NCBI GenBank assembly: GCA_902467875.1
Contig: CABQWP010000001.1
Location: 45,414-109,413, forward strand
DNA: 64,000 nt
Direction of reading: 5' to 3'
DNA from: an uncultured Collinsella sp.
GTDB taxonomy: Bacteria > Actinomycetota > Coriobacteriia > Coriobacteriales > Coriobacteriaceae
The position numbers and the translations under genes are program-made. The notes beneath the pieces were generated by a model. It worked only from the letters and a program-made list of their open reading frames with translations, was not told the DNA's origin and did not search any database. Numbering within the stretch: position 1 is the first letter of the stretch; every line of letters begins with the position of its first letter. Below are positions 16,888 to 25,163 of this stretch, in pieces.

Positions 16888-17976
16888 TTAGGCGAGGAGC
16901 GTGTGGCCGTAGGCGTTGGCGGCCTTGATGGCGGCGGCGAACTTCTCGTCGGTGAAGGGCTCAGGGTTGCCTTGCTTCCACTCGTTGGTGGCATGCGCGT
17001 ACTCGCACAGGGCTGGGATATCGGACTCGGAAAGCCCGACCTGCTCAAGCGTCACGGGCAGCCCCATCTGCTTGTTAAAGGCAGCGTAGCGCTCAAGGTT
17101 CTCGGTATCGCCCGTATAGGCAAACAGCACGAGCACGCCCAGGCTCACGACCTCGCCGTGTAGGTAGGAGCCCTCGCGCGGAATGCTGCAGGTGGCGTTG
17201 TAGAACGCATGCGCCACGCTCGAGTTGTAGTAGTAATCGTTCTGGTTGGTCAGGTTCGAGACATAACCCGTGTTGACCACGATGTCGAGCGCGATCTGCT
17301 TGACGGCCTCGCTCGACAGATTCCGGCGCACGTCCTCAAGACCCTGGACGCCATAAGTAAACAGCGGCTCGGAGCAGGTGTGGGCGAGTGCCAGGCCAAG
17401 ACCGGCGGTATGCTCCAAATTACCGGCGCTCGTGGCGTATTCGACCTCGGGCTGCTTGGACAGGGCATCACCCACGCCGGCCCAGAAGTACTCCGCCGGT
17501 GCCTCGGCGATGATCTTGGGGTTGATGAAGATGTGCGCCGGTCGGTTGGGGTATGAATAGCCCTCGAGCGAGCCGTCGTCGTTGTACACGACGGCAATGG
17601 CGGTCGCGGCGGAGCAGTTGGAACAGATCGTCGGGACCGTAAAGACGATCTTCTTGAGCTCGATGGCTGCGGTCTTCACGGTGTCGAGCGCCTTGCCGCC
17701 GCCGCAAGCAATGAGCACGTCGGCTTCCTGGCAGGCAGGGGAGTTCACAACCTTGGCAATATTGGCACGCGTACTGTTGGTGCCATAGACGCGCGTCTCC
17801 AGGACCTCGACATCGGTACCTTCAAGTGCCGCCTCGATGCCCGGCAGCGCCGCAGCCAGGGCTCGCTTGCCGCCAATGATGGCGACCTTCTTCGCGCCGT
17901 ACTCTGCCAGTGCGGCGGGCAGCTCGGTAAAGCAATCCTCGCCAACGGTGTAGTCGCTCATTCCAATTGTGCGCAT
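16888..17976 (-). CDS. Iron-containing alcohol dehydrogenase family, glycerol-dehydrogenase-like
   Basis: 362 residues from ATG 17976 (complement), with AAGG upstream. A Rossmann half with VAIIGGKRALAAALPG and LIACGGGKALDTVKTAA binds NAD(H). The metal-site landmarks are GVGDALSK (Asp), SSVAHAFYNAT (His) and YLHGEVVSLGVL (His), matching GldA. Glycerol dehydrogenases oxidise glycerol to dihydroxyacetone, but this family also contains hydroxyketone reductases, and the pocket reading PTICSNCSAATAIAVVY differs enough that the substrate should be left open. It is single and unlinked to dihydroxyacetone kinase genes here. Confidence 0.82.
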   Translation of the reverse strand: MRTIGMSDYTVGEDCFTELPAALAEYGAKKVAIIGGKRALAAALPGIEAALEGTDVEVLETRVYGTNSTRANIAKVVNSPACQEADVLIACGGGKALDTVKTAAIELKKIVFTVPTICSNCSAATAIAVVYNDDGSLEGYSYPNRPAHIFINPKIIAEAPAEYFWAGVGDALSKQPEVEYATSAGNLEHTAGLGLALAHTCSEPLFTYGVQGLEDVRRNLSSEAVKQIALDIVVNTGYVSNLTNQNDYYYNSSVAHAFYNATCSIPREGSYLHGEVVSLGVLVLFAYTGDTENLERYAAFNKQMGLPVTLEQVGLSESDIPALCEYAHATNEWKQGNPEPFTDEKFAAAIKAANAYGHTLLA

Positions 17977-18114
17977 AGGTACCTTCTTTCGTGAGATGGA
18001 GTGCTTTCAGGTATTTTGCTCCTAGAGAATGCTCGCGACCACGATAAATTTCTAAAATATGAAACCAATGTTGAGGGTTTTTCGCCGGCGCGGAACGTGC
18101 TAGCATACACCGCA

Positions 18115-18419
18115 TGAGCATTGATGGGGACGAGTAGTCGGCCGTCCGCATGCTACAGAGAGCGGGGAGCGCTGAGAACCCGTGCATGCGACCGATGAAA
18201 ATCACCCCGGAGCTGCGGTCCCAACGGATGTGCCGCACAGGCACATCTTAGTAGATATCGCCGAGATGGTCGTCGATACAGGCCAGCCGAGTAACGGATG
18301 CGAGCGCGCGATTACGCGGGCGAGGGCATCTAAGCTGGGTGGTTAAGCGAAGAGCTTTTGCGGGCGTACAGCTCGTTTTGCGGCGCTTCGTCCCAGCTTG
18401 TAGGGACGGGCGCTTTTTT
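18115..18419 (+). promoter_or_regulatory. T-box riboswitch (isoleucine) upstream of ileS
   Basis: A 300-base leader with the T-box plan: stem I from GGGGACGAGTAG near 18126, an AGAGAGC apical region near 18156, and a specifier region GAAAATCACCCC in which ATC (18201-18203) is an isoleucine codon. The T-box bulge GCTGGGTGGTTAAGCG lies at 18334-18349, with UGGU at 18340-18343 for pairing with the tRNA 3' end. A terminator hairpin ends in six T at 18414-18419. Uncharged tRNA-Ile would stabilise the antiterminator and allow ileS transcription. TAGCAT at 18101-18106 is a weak -10 candidate. Confidence 0.9.
18383..18419 (+). terminator. T-box-controlled terminator
   Basis: GCGC-TT-CGTCCC (18383-18394) pairs with GGGACG-GG-CGC (18403-18413), followed by TTTTTT. 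This is the off state of the ileS leader. Confidence 0.8.
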
Positions 18420-18462
18420 GGTGCCCAATGGGCGTGCGCGCCCACGACATGAAAGGGGTACC

Positions 18463-21264
18463 GTGGCAAACGAGTACAAGCAGTCGATGAATCTGCCCAA
18501 GACCGGTTTTCCCATGCGTGCCGGTCTTTCCAAGTCCGAGCCCAAGCGACTCAAGGACTGGCAGGACAACAAGGTCTACGAGCAGGTTCTGAAGAAGAAC
18601 GAGGGTCACAAGAAGTTCGTGCTGCACGACGGCCCTCCGTACGCCAACGGTCCGATCCACATCGGCCATGCCATGAACAAGATCTCCAAGGACATGATCA
18701 ACCGCTACTGGATGATGCAGGGTTATGAGGTTCCCTATGTCCCCGGTTGGGACTGCCACGGCCAGCCGATCGAGCACAAGGTCGAGGAGAAGCTCGGCAC
18801 CGAGAAGTTCAACCAGACCCCCACGGCCAAGATCCGTGAGCTCTGCAACGAGTTCGCTGTCGAGAACATCGAGCTGCAGAAGGCCGGCTTCCGTCGTCTG
18901 GGCGTGCTCGGCGACTGGGACAACCCCTACCTGACGCTCTATCACCAGCACGATGCCGCCGACATCGAGGTCTTCAAGGCCATGTTCGATAAGGGCATGA
19001 TCTATCGCGGCCACAAGCCGGTTCACTGGTGCAAGCACTGCCACACCGCGCTAGCCGAGGCCGAGATTGAGTACTCCGACGAGACGAGCCCGTCCATTTT
19101 CGTGCGCTTCGAGATGACTTCCAAGCCCGCCGGCCTCGAGAACTTCGACGGCCCGGTTGACTTTATCATCTGGACGACCACGCCGTGGACCATCCCCTCC
19201 GACCAGGCCGTTTCCCTCAAGCCCGGCGCCGCCTACGTTGCCGTTGAGCACGATGGTCGTGCCGAGGTCATGCTCGAGGACCTGGCTCCCAAGTGCTGTG
19301 AGGAGTTTGGCTGGGAGTACACCCCGGTTATGGTCGACGGCAAGCCCTATGTGGTTCCCGCCGAGACCTTCCACCACATCCACTACAAGCAGCCGATCTT
19401 TGACGGTGTCGAGGGTGTGGCGCTGCTGGCCGATTACGTCGGTGTCGATGACGGTACCGGTATCGTCCACAACTCGCCCGGCCACGGCGTCGACGACTAC
19501 TTTGCCTGCCTCAAGGAGGGCATCACCGACATCTGCATGCCGGTCGATGACGACGGCAAGTTCTACACCGGTGAGGAGTTTGGCACCGGTGGCCCCTTCA
19601 GCGGCATGGATACCGACGAGGCCAACCCGCATATCATCGAGTTCCTGCGCGAGCGCGGCACCCTGGTCCTCGAGAAGAAGATCACGCACAGCTATCCGCA
19701 CTGCTGGCGCTGCAAGCACCCGGTGCTCTTCCGTGCTACCGACCAGTGGTTCGTCTCGATGGACAAGACGGGTCTGCGTGAGCAGGCTGGCAAGGAGGTC
19801 CGCGAGAACGTCAAGTGGTATCCGGCCCATGCCGCCAACCGCATTGGCGCCATGGTCGAGCAGCGTCCCGACTGGTGCATCAGCCGCCAGCGCAACTGGG
19901 GCGTGCCTATCCCTAGCTACACTTGCGCCGACTGCGGCGAGAAGGTCATGAACGACGCCACGCTCGACGCCGTCATCAAGCTCTTCCACGAGAAGGGCTC
20001 CGACGCCTGGTTCACCGACGCTCCCGAGAGCTACCTGGGCGAGGCCTGCGTCTGCCCCAAGTGCGGCGGCCATCACCTCAAGGCCGATAAGGACATCCTC
20101 GACGTGTGGTGGGATTCCGGCGTTTCCTGGAAGGCCGTCTGCGAGTACCGTCCCGAGCTGGAGTATCCGGCGGATGTGTACCTCGAGGGCTCCGACCAGC
20201 ACCGCGGTTGGTTCCAGAGCTCGCTGCTCACCTCGGTGGGTGCCAACGGTCATGCTCCGTACAAGGCGGTCGTCTCTCAGGGCTTCACGCTCGATGGCCA
20301 GGGCCGCAAGATGTCCAAGTCGCTCGGCAATGTCATCGACCCCAACAAGGTCTGCGACGAGATGGGCGCTGACATCATCCGTCTGTGGGTTGCCTCCGTC
20401 GACACCAGCTCCGACGTCTCCATCGACCACGAGATCCTTGCTCGTACATCCGATGCCTACCGTCGTTTCCGCAACACACTGCGCTTCCTGCTCTCCGAGC
20501 TCGAGGGTCAGTTTGAGCCCGAGACCGACGGCGTCGCCTTTGCCGACCTGCTGCCGCTCGACAAGCTCATGGTTGCCCGTCTGACCCAGGTTCAGGCCGA
20601 GGTCGACGACGCTTACTCTTGCTACGAGTTCCCGCGCGCTTACCGTGCACTTTACGACTTCGTGGTTACCGAGCTCTCCAACGTGTACCTCGATGCCCTG
20701 AAGGACCGTCTGTACTGTGACAAGCCCGGCTCTCTCGAGCGCCGCAGCGCCCAGACCGTGCTTGCCGAGCTCTTCTCGATGCTCATGCGCGACCTGCAGC
20801 CGATCCTGTCCTACACGGTCGACGAGGCCATGGCCTATGCGCCCGCCGGTTGCGTCGACCACCAGAAGTACGCCGCGCTGCTCGATTGGTACAAGTCGCC
20901 CATCACGGTCGACGAGGCCAATGAGTTCGAGGGCGTGCTTGAGGCTTCACTCGAGTTACGTAGCGCCGTGACCAAGGCCCTTGAGGATGCCCGTTCTGCC
21001 GGCACTTTCACCAAGAGCCAGCAGGTTCGCGTCAAGGCGGTCGTTCCCGCAGAGATGTACGCGCTGCTGACCGGTGATAAGGCCGTCGACCTGGCCGAGT
21101 TCTACATCGTCTCCGATGTTGAGCTGACCCAGGGCGAGGAGCTCTCCGTTGCCATCGAGGCAGCCGAGGGCGAGTGCTGCGACCGTTGCTGGAACTACCG
21201 CACCACCGTCGGCGAGTACAACGGCCACGCGCATATTTGCAAGCGCTGCGCCGATGCTTTGTAG
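18463..21264 (+). CDS. ileS: Isoleucyl-tRNA synthetase
   Basis: 933 residues from GTG 18463, with AAAGGGG upstream; this follows the T-box terminator, so the in-frame codons before it are leader. Class I motifs are HIGH at about 66-69 (GPIHIGHAMNK) and KMSKS near residue 615. The editing domain has TTTPWTIPSDQA. The C-terminal zinc-binding tail reads CCDRCWNYR then HICKRCADAL. It charges tRNA-Ile and edits valine. The sequence lacks signs of the mupirocin-resistant eukaryote-like type, but that was not tested by alignment. Confidence 0.97.
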   Translation: MANEYKQSMNLPKTGFPMRAGLSKSEPKRLKDWQDNKVYEQVLKKNEGHKKFVLHDGPPYANGPIHIGHAMNKISKDMINRYWMMQGYEVPYVPGWDCHGQPIEHKVEEKLGTEKFNQTPTAKIRELCNEFAVENIELQKAGFRRLGVLGDWDNPYLTLYHQHDAADIEVFKAMFDKGMIYRGHKPVHWCKHCHTALAEAEIEYSDETSPSIFVRFEMTSKPAGLENFDGPVDFIIWTTTPWTIPSDQAVSLKPGAAYVAVEHDGRAEVMLEDLAPKCCEEFGWEYTPVMVDGKPYVVPAETFHHIHYKQPIFDGVEGVALLADYVGVDDGTGIVHNSPGHGVDDYFACLKEGITDICMPVDDDGKFYTGEEFGTGGPFSGMDTDEANPHIIEFLRERGTLVLEKKITHSYPHCWRCKHPVLFRATDQWFVSMDKTGLREQAGKEVRENVKWYPAHAANRIGAMVEQRPDWCISRQRNWGVPIPSYTCADCGEKVMNDATLDAVIKLFHEKGSDAWFTDAPESYLGEACVCPKCGGHHLKADKDILDVWWDSGVSWKAVCEYRPELEYPADVYLEGSDQHRGWFQSSLLTSVGANGHAPYKAVVSQGFTLDGQGRKMSKSLGNVIDPNKVCDEMGADIIRLWVASVDTSSDVSIDHEILARTSDAYRRFRNTLRFLLSELEGQFEPETDGVAFADLLPLDKLMVARLTQVQAEVDDAYSCYEFPRAYRALYDFVVTELSNVYLDALKDRLYCDKPGSLERRSAQTVLAELFSMLMRDLQPILSYTVDEAMAYAPAGCVDHQKYAALLDWYKSPITVDEANEFEGVLEASLELRSAVTKALEDARSAGTFTKSQQVRVKAVVPAEMYALLTGDKAVDLAEFYIVSDVELTQGEELSVAIEAAEGECCDRCWNYRTTVGEYNGHAHICKRCADAL

Positions 21265-21294
21265 GTTACGGCGTTCGTAGAACGCCGTAACCTA
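21262..21294 (+). terminator. Hairpin overlapping the ileS stop codon
   Basis: TAGGTTACGGCGTTC (21262-21276) pairs perfectly over 15 bp with 21280-21294 around the loop GTA. The first arm starts with the stop codon itself. There is no T run, so it may be an mRNA end-stabiliser rather than a true terminator. Confidence 0.55.
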
Positions 21295-21304
21295 CCGACG
21301 CTGC

Positions 21305-21402
21305 AAACGCCCCTAAGCGGCAATCTGACGTTCAATCGTCGGTCGCGTACCAAAGTACGCTTCCCTCCTCTTTCACGTCACCTTGCTCGCTTAGGGACGT
21401 TT
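21305..21402. other. Structured ~98-nt element in ileS-lspA gap
   Basis: The outer arms 21305-21319 and 21388-21402 pair at 14 of 15 positions. Inside are two further hairpins: GACG/CGTC (21327-21330 with 21337-21340, 6-base loop) and GCGTAC/GTACGC (21345-21350 with 21355-21360, loop CAAA), giving a multibranch, clover-like fold. No open reading frame is evident. It could be a small RNA, a dispersed repeat or a mobile-element remnant. The rest of the 373-bp gap holds only further hairpins. Confidence 0.5.
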
Positions 21403-21486
21403 TCGCTGTTGGTGACGATAACGCGGCGTTTCCATTGCTGGAGCTAGAGGCTTTCTTTCGACTTGCGTTTTTAGTCGAAAGCTATT

Positions 21487-21525
21487 AAGCGACATTCCGT
21501 TATTCGGAATGTCGCTTTCGTTTTT
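21487..21525 (+). terminator. Strong intrinsic terminator upstream of lspA
   Basis: AAGCGACATTCCG (21487-21499) pairs perfectly over 13 bp with 21505-21517 around TTATT, then TCGTTTTT. A smaller hairpin, CTTTCGACT/AGTCGAAAG (21455-21463 with 21473-21481), lies just before it. Confidence 0.85.
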
Positions 21526-21637
21526 AGCTGGTTATTTCGCTTGCGTTGGTGGATATGTCGTGCGTTCTGCGTATGGCAATATAAGATAGTTCTTTGTATT
21601 AAACGTAATTCGATGTTCTTGAGGGTAGGGGATTGAT

Positions 21638-22237
21638 TTGGGTCGTGCTGGGGATATGACGCCGCCTTTGCGTTGGCGGTTGGGTGTTGCTGGTGGGGTG
21701 GCGCTGGCTGTGTTGCTTGTTGACCAGCTGACCAAGCTTGCGGTTCGTGCCGTGGGCGACGCTTTGCATGTGACCGTTATCCCCGGTGTTATCGACTTTA
21801 TGTTTGTCCGCAATATCGGAGCCGCCTTTAGCATGGGCGAGGGTCATGGCGTCACTTTCGCTGTGTTGGCGCTTGCGGTCATTGTCGCCATTGCCGTGTA
21901 CTTGCTCCGTGCATCCCAGCTCGCCCATCTTGAGGTCGTGGGCATGGCGATGGTTGCGGGCGGTGCTATTGGCAACGCTATCGATCGTTTGGCCTTTGGC
22001 TTCGTGACCGATTTTATTGCCACCACCTTCATCGACTTCCCCGTCTTCAATGTGGCCGATATCGGCATTACCTTGGGCGTCGTGCTCGCCCTCTTCGGAT
22101 ACATGTTCTTGAGCCCCGCGGCCCGTGAGGTCGACGCGACCGCTGAGCTTAACGCCCGTGACGAGGCCCGCGCCAAGCGCAAGGCCCAGCAACGCGGGGA
22201 GCGTGCCCGCAAAATTCGCGAAAGGAACGAGCGCTAA
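21638..22237 (+). CDS. lspA: Lipoprotein signal peptidase
   Basis: 199 residues from TTG 21638, with AGGGGA at 21626-21631. It is a membrane aspartyl protease that cleaves prolipoproteins after lipidation. Four hydrophobic segments are visible. The conserved blocks are VDQLTKLAVR, VRNIGAAFSMG, GGAIGNAIDRL (first catalytic Asp) and FPVFNVADIGI (second catalytic Asp). After the last helix there is an unusual ~40-residue highly charged tail rich in Arg, Glu and Lys. The stop overlaps the start of the pseudouridine synthase gene (TAATGG), a common lspA-rluD pairing. Confidence 0.95.
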   Translation: MGRAGDMTPPLRWRLGVAGGVALAVLLVDQLTKLAVRAVGDALHVTVIPGVIDFMFVRNIGAAFSMGEGHGVTFAVLALAVIVAIAVYLLRASQLAHLEVVGMAMVAGGAIGNAIDRLAFGFVTDFIATTFIDFPVFNVADIGITLGVVLALFGYMFLSPAAREVDATAELNARDEARAKRKAQQRGERARKIRERNER

Positions 22238-23250
22238 TGGCCGACATCCATATTCTTGTTGCCGACGATGCCGCCGGTCAGCGTCTTGACGCTTATCTGG
22301 GCGCCAATGACGGCTGTCCTACGCGTTCTGCCTGTGCGCATCTGATCGAGGGCGGCGCCGTCGCTGTCAATGGCGAGACCTGCCTGTCCAAAAAGTACGC
22401 CGTGCGAGCCGGCGACCGTATTTCGGTCGATTTGCCCGAGCCGCACGATCCCACCGATGTGATTCCCGAGGCCATCCCGCTCGACATTCGCTATGAGGAC
22501 GATTATCTCATTGTGCTCTCCAAGCAGCGCGGCCTGGTGTGCCATCCTGCGCATGGTCATGAGAGCGGTACGCTCGCGAATGCCCTGGTCTATCACTGCG
22601 GTATCGACCATCTGGGCACCGTGCAGGGTGAGGACCGACCCGGCATCGTGCATCGCCTGGATCGCGATACCTCGGGCCTTATGCTCGCGGCAAAAGACGA
22701 CGACACCCAGCGCGCGCTTCAAAATCTTATCCGCACGCGCACGCTCGATCGTCGCTATATCACGCTTGTCCACGGGCACATCGCCATGGACGAGGGCACC
22801 ATCAATACCGGTATTGCCCGTTCCACGCGCGACCGCGTCAAGATGGCGGTTTCGGACGACCCCTTTGCCCGTCAGGCCATTACGACCTTCAAGGTGCTCG
22901 AGCGCTTTGATTCCACGCGTTTCGACGACGGCTACACGCTTGTCGAGTGCCACCTGTTTACCGGCAGAACGCACCAGATTCGTGTGCACATGCGCCATAT
23001 CAACCACGCCTGCGTGGGCGATCCGCTCTACGGCAAGTGCGATGCGCGTGCCGATCAGGGTCTGACCAGGCAGTTCCTTCATTCCTGGCGCGTGGCGTTC
23101 GACCATCCCGTGACGGGGGAGCGCATTGAGTGCCGCGACGAGTTGCCCTGGGATCTCGCTGCGGTTCTTGACGATCTGGCTCCGCGCTCGCTCGGTCGCA
23201 CTGCCGCCGGTGACGAAATCGTCTCTCAGCTCGGTCTGCTCGAAGCCTAG
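22237..23250 (+). CDS. rluD: RluA/RluD family 23S rRNA pseudouridine synthase
   Basis: 337 residues starting at ATG 22237, which overlaps the lspA stop. An N-terminal S4 RNA-binding domain (RSACAHLIEGGAVAVNGE) is followed by the catalytic domain with the motif HRLDRDTSGLML containing the catalytic Asp, and later LFTGRTHQIRVHM. It isomerises uridines in structured RNA, most likely 23S rRNA; which site cannot be told from the sequence. Many bacteria pair this gene with lspA. It is the last gene of the pair, and a candidate promoter for the next gene lies in the 82-bp gap. Confidence 0.92.
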   Translation: MADIHILVADDAAGQRLDAYLGANDGCPTRSACAHLIEGGAVAVNGETCLSKKYAVRAGDRISVDLPEPHDPTDVIPEAIPLDIRYEDDYLIVLSKQRGLVCHPAHGHESGTLANALVYHCGIDHLGTVQGEDRPGIVHRLDRDTSGLMLAAKDDDTQRALQNLIRTRTLDRRYITLVHGHIAMDEGTINTGIARSTRDRVKMAVSDDPFARQAITTFKVLERFDSTRFDDGYTLVECHLFTGRTHQIRVHMRHINHACVGDPLYGKCDARADQGLTRQFLHSWRVAFDHPVTGERIECRDELPWDLAAVLDDLAPRSLGRTAAGDEIVSQLGLLEA

Positions 23251-23268
23251 CCAGTATTAGGTGGTTTC

Positions 23269-23298
23269 TTGAACTCGGTAAGCCTGCGGTAAGATATA
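23269..23298 (+). promoter_or_regulatory. Candidate promoter of the glycosyltransferase gene
   Basis: TTGAAC at 23269-23274 and GATATA at 23293-23298 are 18 bp apart; TAAGAT at 23290 is an alternative -10 with a 15-bp spacer. The start codon follows at 23333. Confidence 0.4.
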
Positions 23299-23332
23299 CG
23301 GTTGTTTACGTAACGCGTTCTCGGGAGCCTGC

Positions 23333-24628
23333 ATGCTCGCCTTTTTACAAACCAACACACCCATCGTGGTCTTCAACCAGATTGTCGTCACGCTGCTCAC
23401 GGTCTGCTTTCTGTACCAGGTGGTCTTCTTTGTCATTGGCGCTCTTCGTGGCGAGGTCGCGCCTCCCAAGGCCAAAAAACTCCATCGTTATGCTTTCTTT
23501 ATCGCGGCGCATAACGAGGAGGCCGTGATCGCCAACCTTGTTCGCTCCATCAAGGACCAGGATTATCCGTCCGAGCTTATCGAGGTCTTCGTGGTTGCCG
23601 ACGCCTGCACCGACAACACCGCACAGCTCGCGCGCGAGGCAGGTGCCATTGTTTACGAGCGCAATGATCTTGCCCGTAAGGGTAAGAGCTGGGTCATGGA
23701 CTTTGGCTTCGACCGCATCCTTAACGAGTATCCCGACACGTTTGAAGGCTACTTTATCTTCGATGCCGATAACGTTATCTCCCGCGATTACGTGTCCAAG
23801 ATGAACGATGCCTTTGACCAGGGATTCCATGTGGTCACGAGCTATCGCAACTCCAAGAATTTTGGCAGCTCGTGGATCTCGGCAGCTAATGCTACTTGGT
23901 ACCTGCGCGAGGCGCGCTTTCTCAACAACGCGCGTAATATCTGTAAGACGTCTTGCGCCGTCTCGGGTTCGGGCTACCTCATCTCCGCCAGTGTTATTGA
24001 GGGCATGCACGGCTGGCAGTTCCACACGCTGACCGAGGACATTCAGTTCACTACGTTCTGCGCTATTCACGGTATTCGCATTGGCTATGCGCCGGCGGAG
24101 TTCTTTGACGAGCAACCCGTGACGTTCAAGGCATCCTGGAAGCAGCGTATGCGCTGGACCAAGGGCTTTTACCAGGTGTTCTTTACCTACGGCAAGCATC
24201 TGGTCAAGTCGACGTTCCGCTATCATCGCTTTGCCGCCTACGACATGTTCATGACGATCGCCCCGGGTATGCTGCTATCGCTGATCTCGATGCTCGCTAA
24301 TGCGACGTTCTTGATTGTGGGTGGCCTTTCGCATGGTTTCTTGGCTACCGAAGTCGAGATGCAGGCGTGCGCCGCTTCGCTCATTATGACCTTCGCCATG
24401 ATGTATCAGACCTTCTTTATCCTGGCGCTGCTCACGACTATCTTTGAGTACAAGCACATTCACTGCGCGCAAAAGTGGCGTCTGGTGACTAACCTGTTTA
24501 CCTTCCCGATCTTTATGTTCAGCTATATCCCCATCACGGTGGCCGCGCTGTTCCTGAAGGTCGACTGGGTTCCTACCCAGCATGCCGTAAACGTCACCCT
24601 CGACGAGGTCATGCAAGGCGCCAAATAA
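23333..24628 (+). CDS. Membrane glycosyltransferase, family 2 (processive type)
   Basis: 431 residues from ATG 23333, with GGGAG 5 bases upstream. An N-terminal membrane helix is followed by a GT-A domain: FIAAHNEEAVIANLVRSIKDQ, VVADACTDNTA, the metal-binding FDADN, and the acceptor/processivity motif KQRMRWTKGF (QxxRW type). Three or four hydrophobic segments lie in the C-terminal third. This layout matches cellulose/hyaluronan-synthase-like or polysaccharide-elongating enzymes that use nucleotide sugars at the cytoplasmic face. The sugar and polymer are unknown, and no polysaccharide genes surround it. Confidence 0.88.
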   Translation: MLAFLQTNTPIVVFNQIVVTLLTVCFLYQVVFFVIGALRGEVAPPKAKKLHRYAFFIAAHNEEAVIANLVRSIKDQDYPSELIEVFVVADACTDNTAQLAREAGAIVYERNDLARKGKSWVMDFGFDRILNEYPDTFEGYFIFDADNVISRDYVSKMNDAFDQGFHVVTSYRNSKNFGSSWISAANATWYLREARFLNNARNICKTSCAVSGSGYLISASVIEGMHGWQFHTLTEDIQFTTFCAIHGIRIGYAPAEFFDEQPVTFKASWKQRMRWTKGFYQVFFTYGKHLVKSTFRYHRFAAYDMFMTIAPGMLLSLISMLANATFLIVGGLSHGFLATEVEMQACAASLIMTFAMMYQTFFILALLTTIFEYKHIHCAQKWRLVTNLFTFPIFMFSYIPITVAALFLKVDWVPTQHAVNVTLDEVMQGAK

Positions 24629-24636
24629 CCACCACC

Positions 24637-24677
24637 AAAACCACCGCAAAGGGGACAGGCACCTTTGTGGTGGTTTT
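24637..24677 (+). repeat. REP-like hairpin, family A, also terminator-like
   Basis: Arms of 16 bp (24637-24652 and 24662-24677) pair with one G-U around GGACAGGCA, ending in TTTTT. The GGGGACAG core matches the hairpin at 13682-13749 in opposite orientation. It probably terminates the glycosyltransferase transcript. Confidence 0.65.
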
Positions 24678-24709
24678 TGCTTTTGCGATGCAGCTCGAGG
24701 AGGTACTCG

Positions 24710-25132
24710 ATGTTTTATATCCCGTTTTGGATTTGCATCTTTGCCGGCGCGGCGATTGATGCCCGTCAGCGACGTTTTCCCAATGAACTTGCCGGTGCGT
24801 GTGCGGTGACGGCGTTAGTGGGCGTTTGGCTCGACAAAGGCGTTAACACAGCGCTTGACCACGCGGGTCTTGCCGTCATTGTGTATCTTGCTCTCGTGCT
24901 GACTGAGTCCCTCTGGCGTCGTCTTCGCCAAATCCCGGGCATCGGCATGGGGGATGCCAAGGCGCTCTTCGCGCTTTGCACGCTCGACCCTATGGGTGGC
25001 ATCGTGGCATTTGCCGTCGCACTCCTGGCTCTGGCCCTTTCCTGCCTCTTCACAAAATCGCGCTCCCTGCCATTGCTCCCGTTTTTAGTGCCGATTTTTG
25101 CCATAATCGAGGTCGTGGGCTGCACTTTGTAA
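24710..25132 (+). CDS. A24 family prepilin peptidase-like protein
   Basis: 140 residues from ATG 24710, with GAGGAGG upstream. It is hydrophobic with about four to five membrane helices. The two active-site aspartates of the A24 family appear in IFAGAAIDARQRRFPN and GIGMGDAKALFAL. The N-terminal methylase domain of full-length PilD enzymes is missing, as in archaeal or TadV-type forms. Such enzymes cleave leader peptides of type IV or Tad pilins. No pilin or secretion ATPase is nearby, so its substrates must be encoded elsewhere. It lies 31 bp upstream of the dGTPase-like gene. Confidence 0.82.
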   Translation: MFYIPFWICIFAGAAIDARQRRFPNELAGACAVTALVGVWLDKGVNTALDHAGLAVIVYLALVLTESLWRRLRQIPGIGMGDAKALFALCTLDPMGGIVAFAVALLALALSCLFTKSRSLPLLPFLVPIFAIIEVVGCTL

Positions 25133-25163
25133 CCGATTGCGCATCCTTCTTAAGGAGCATGCC

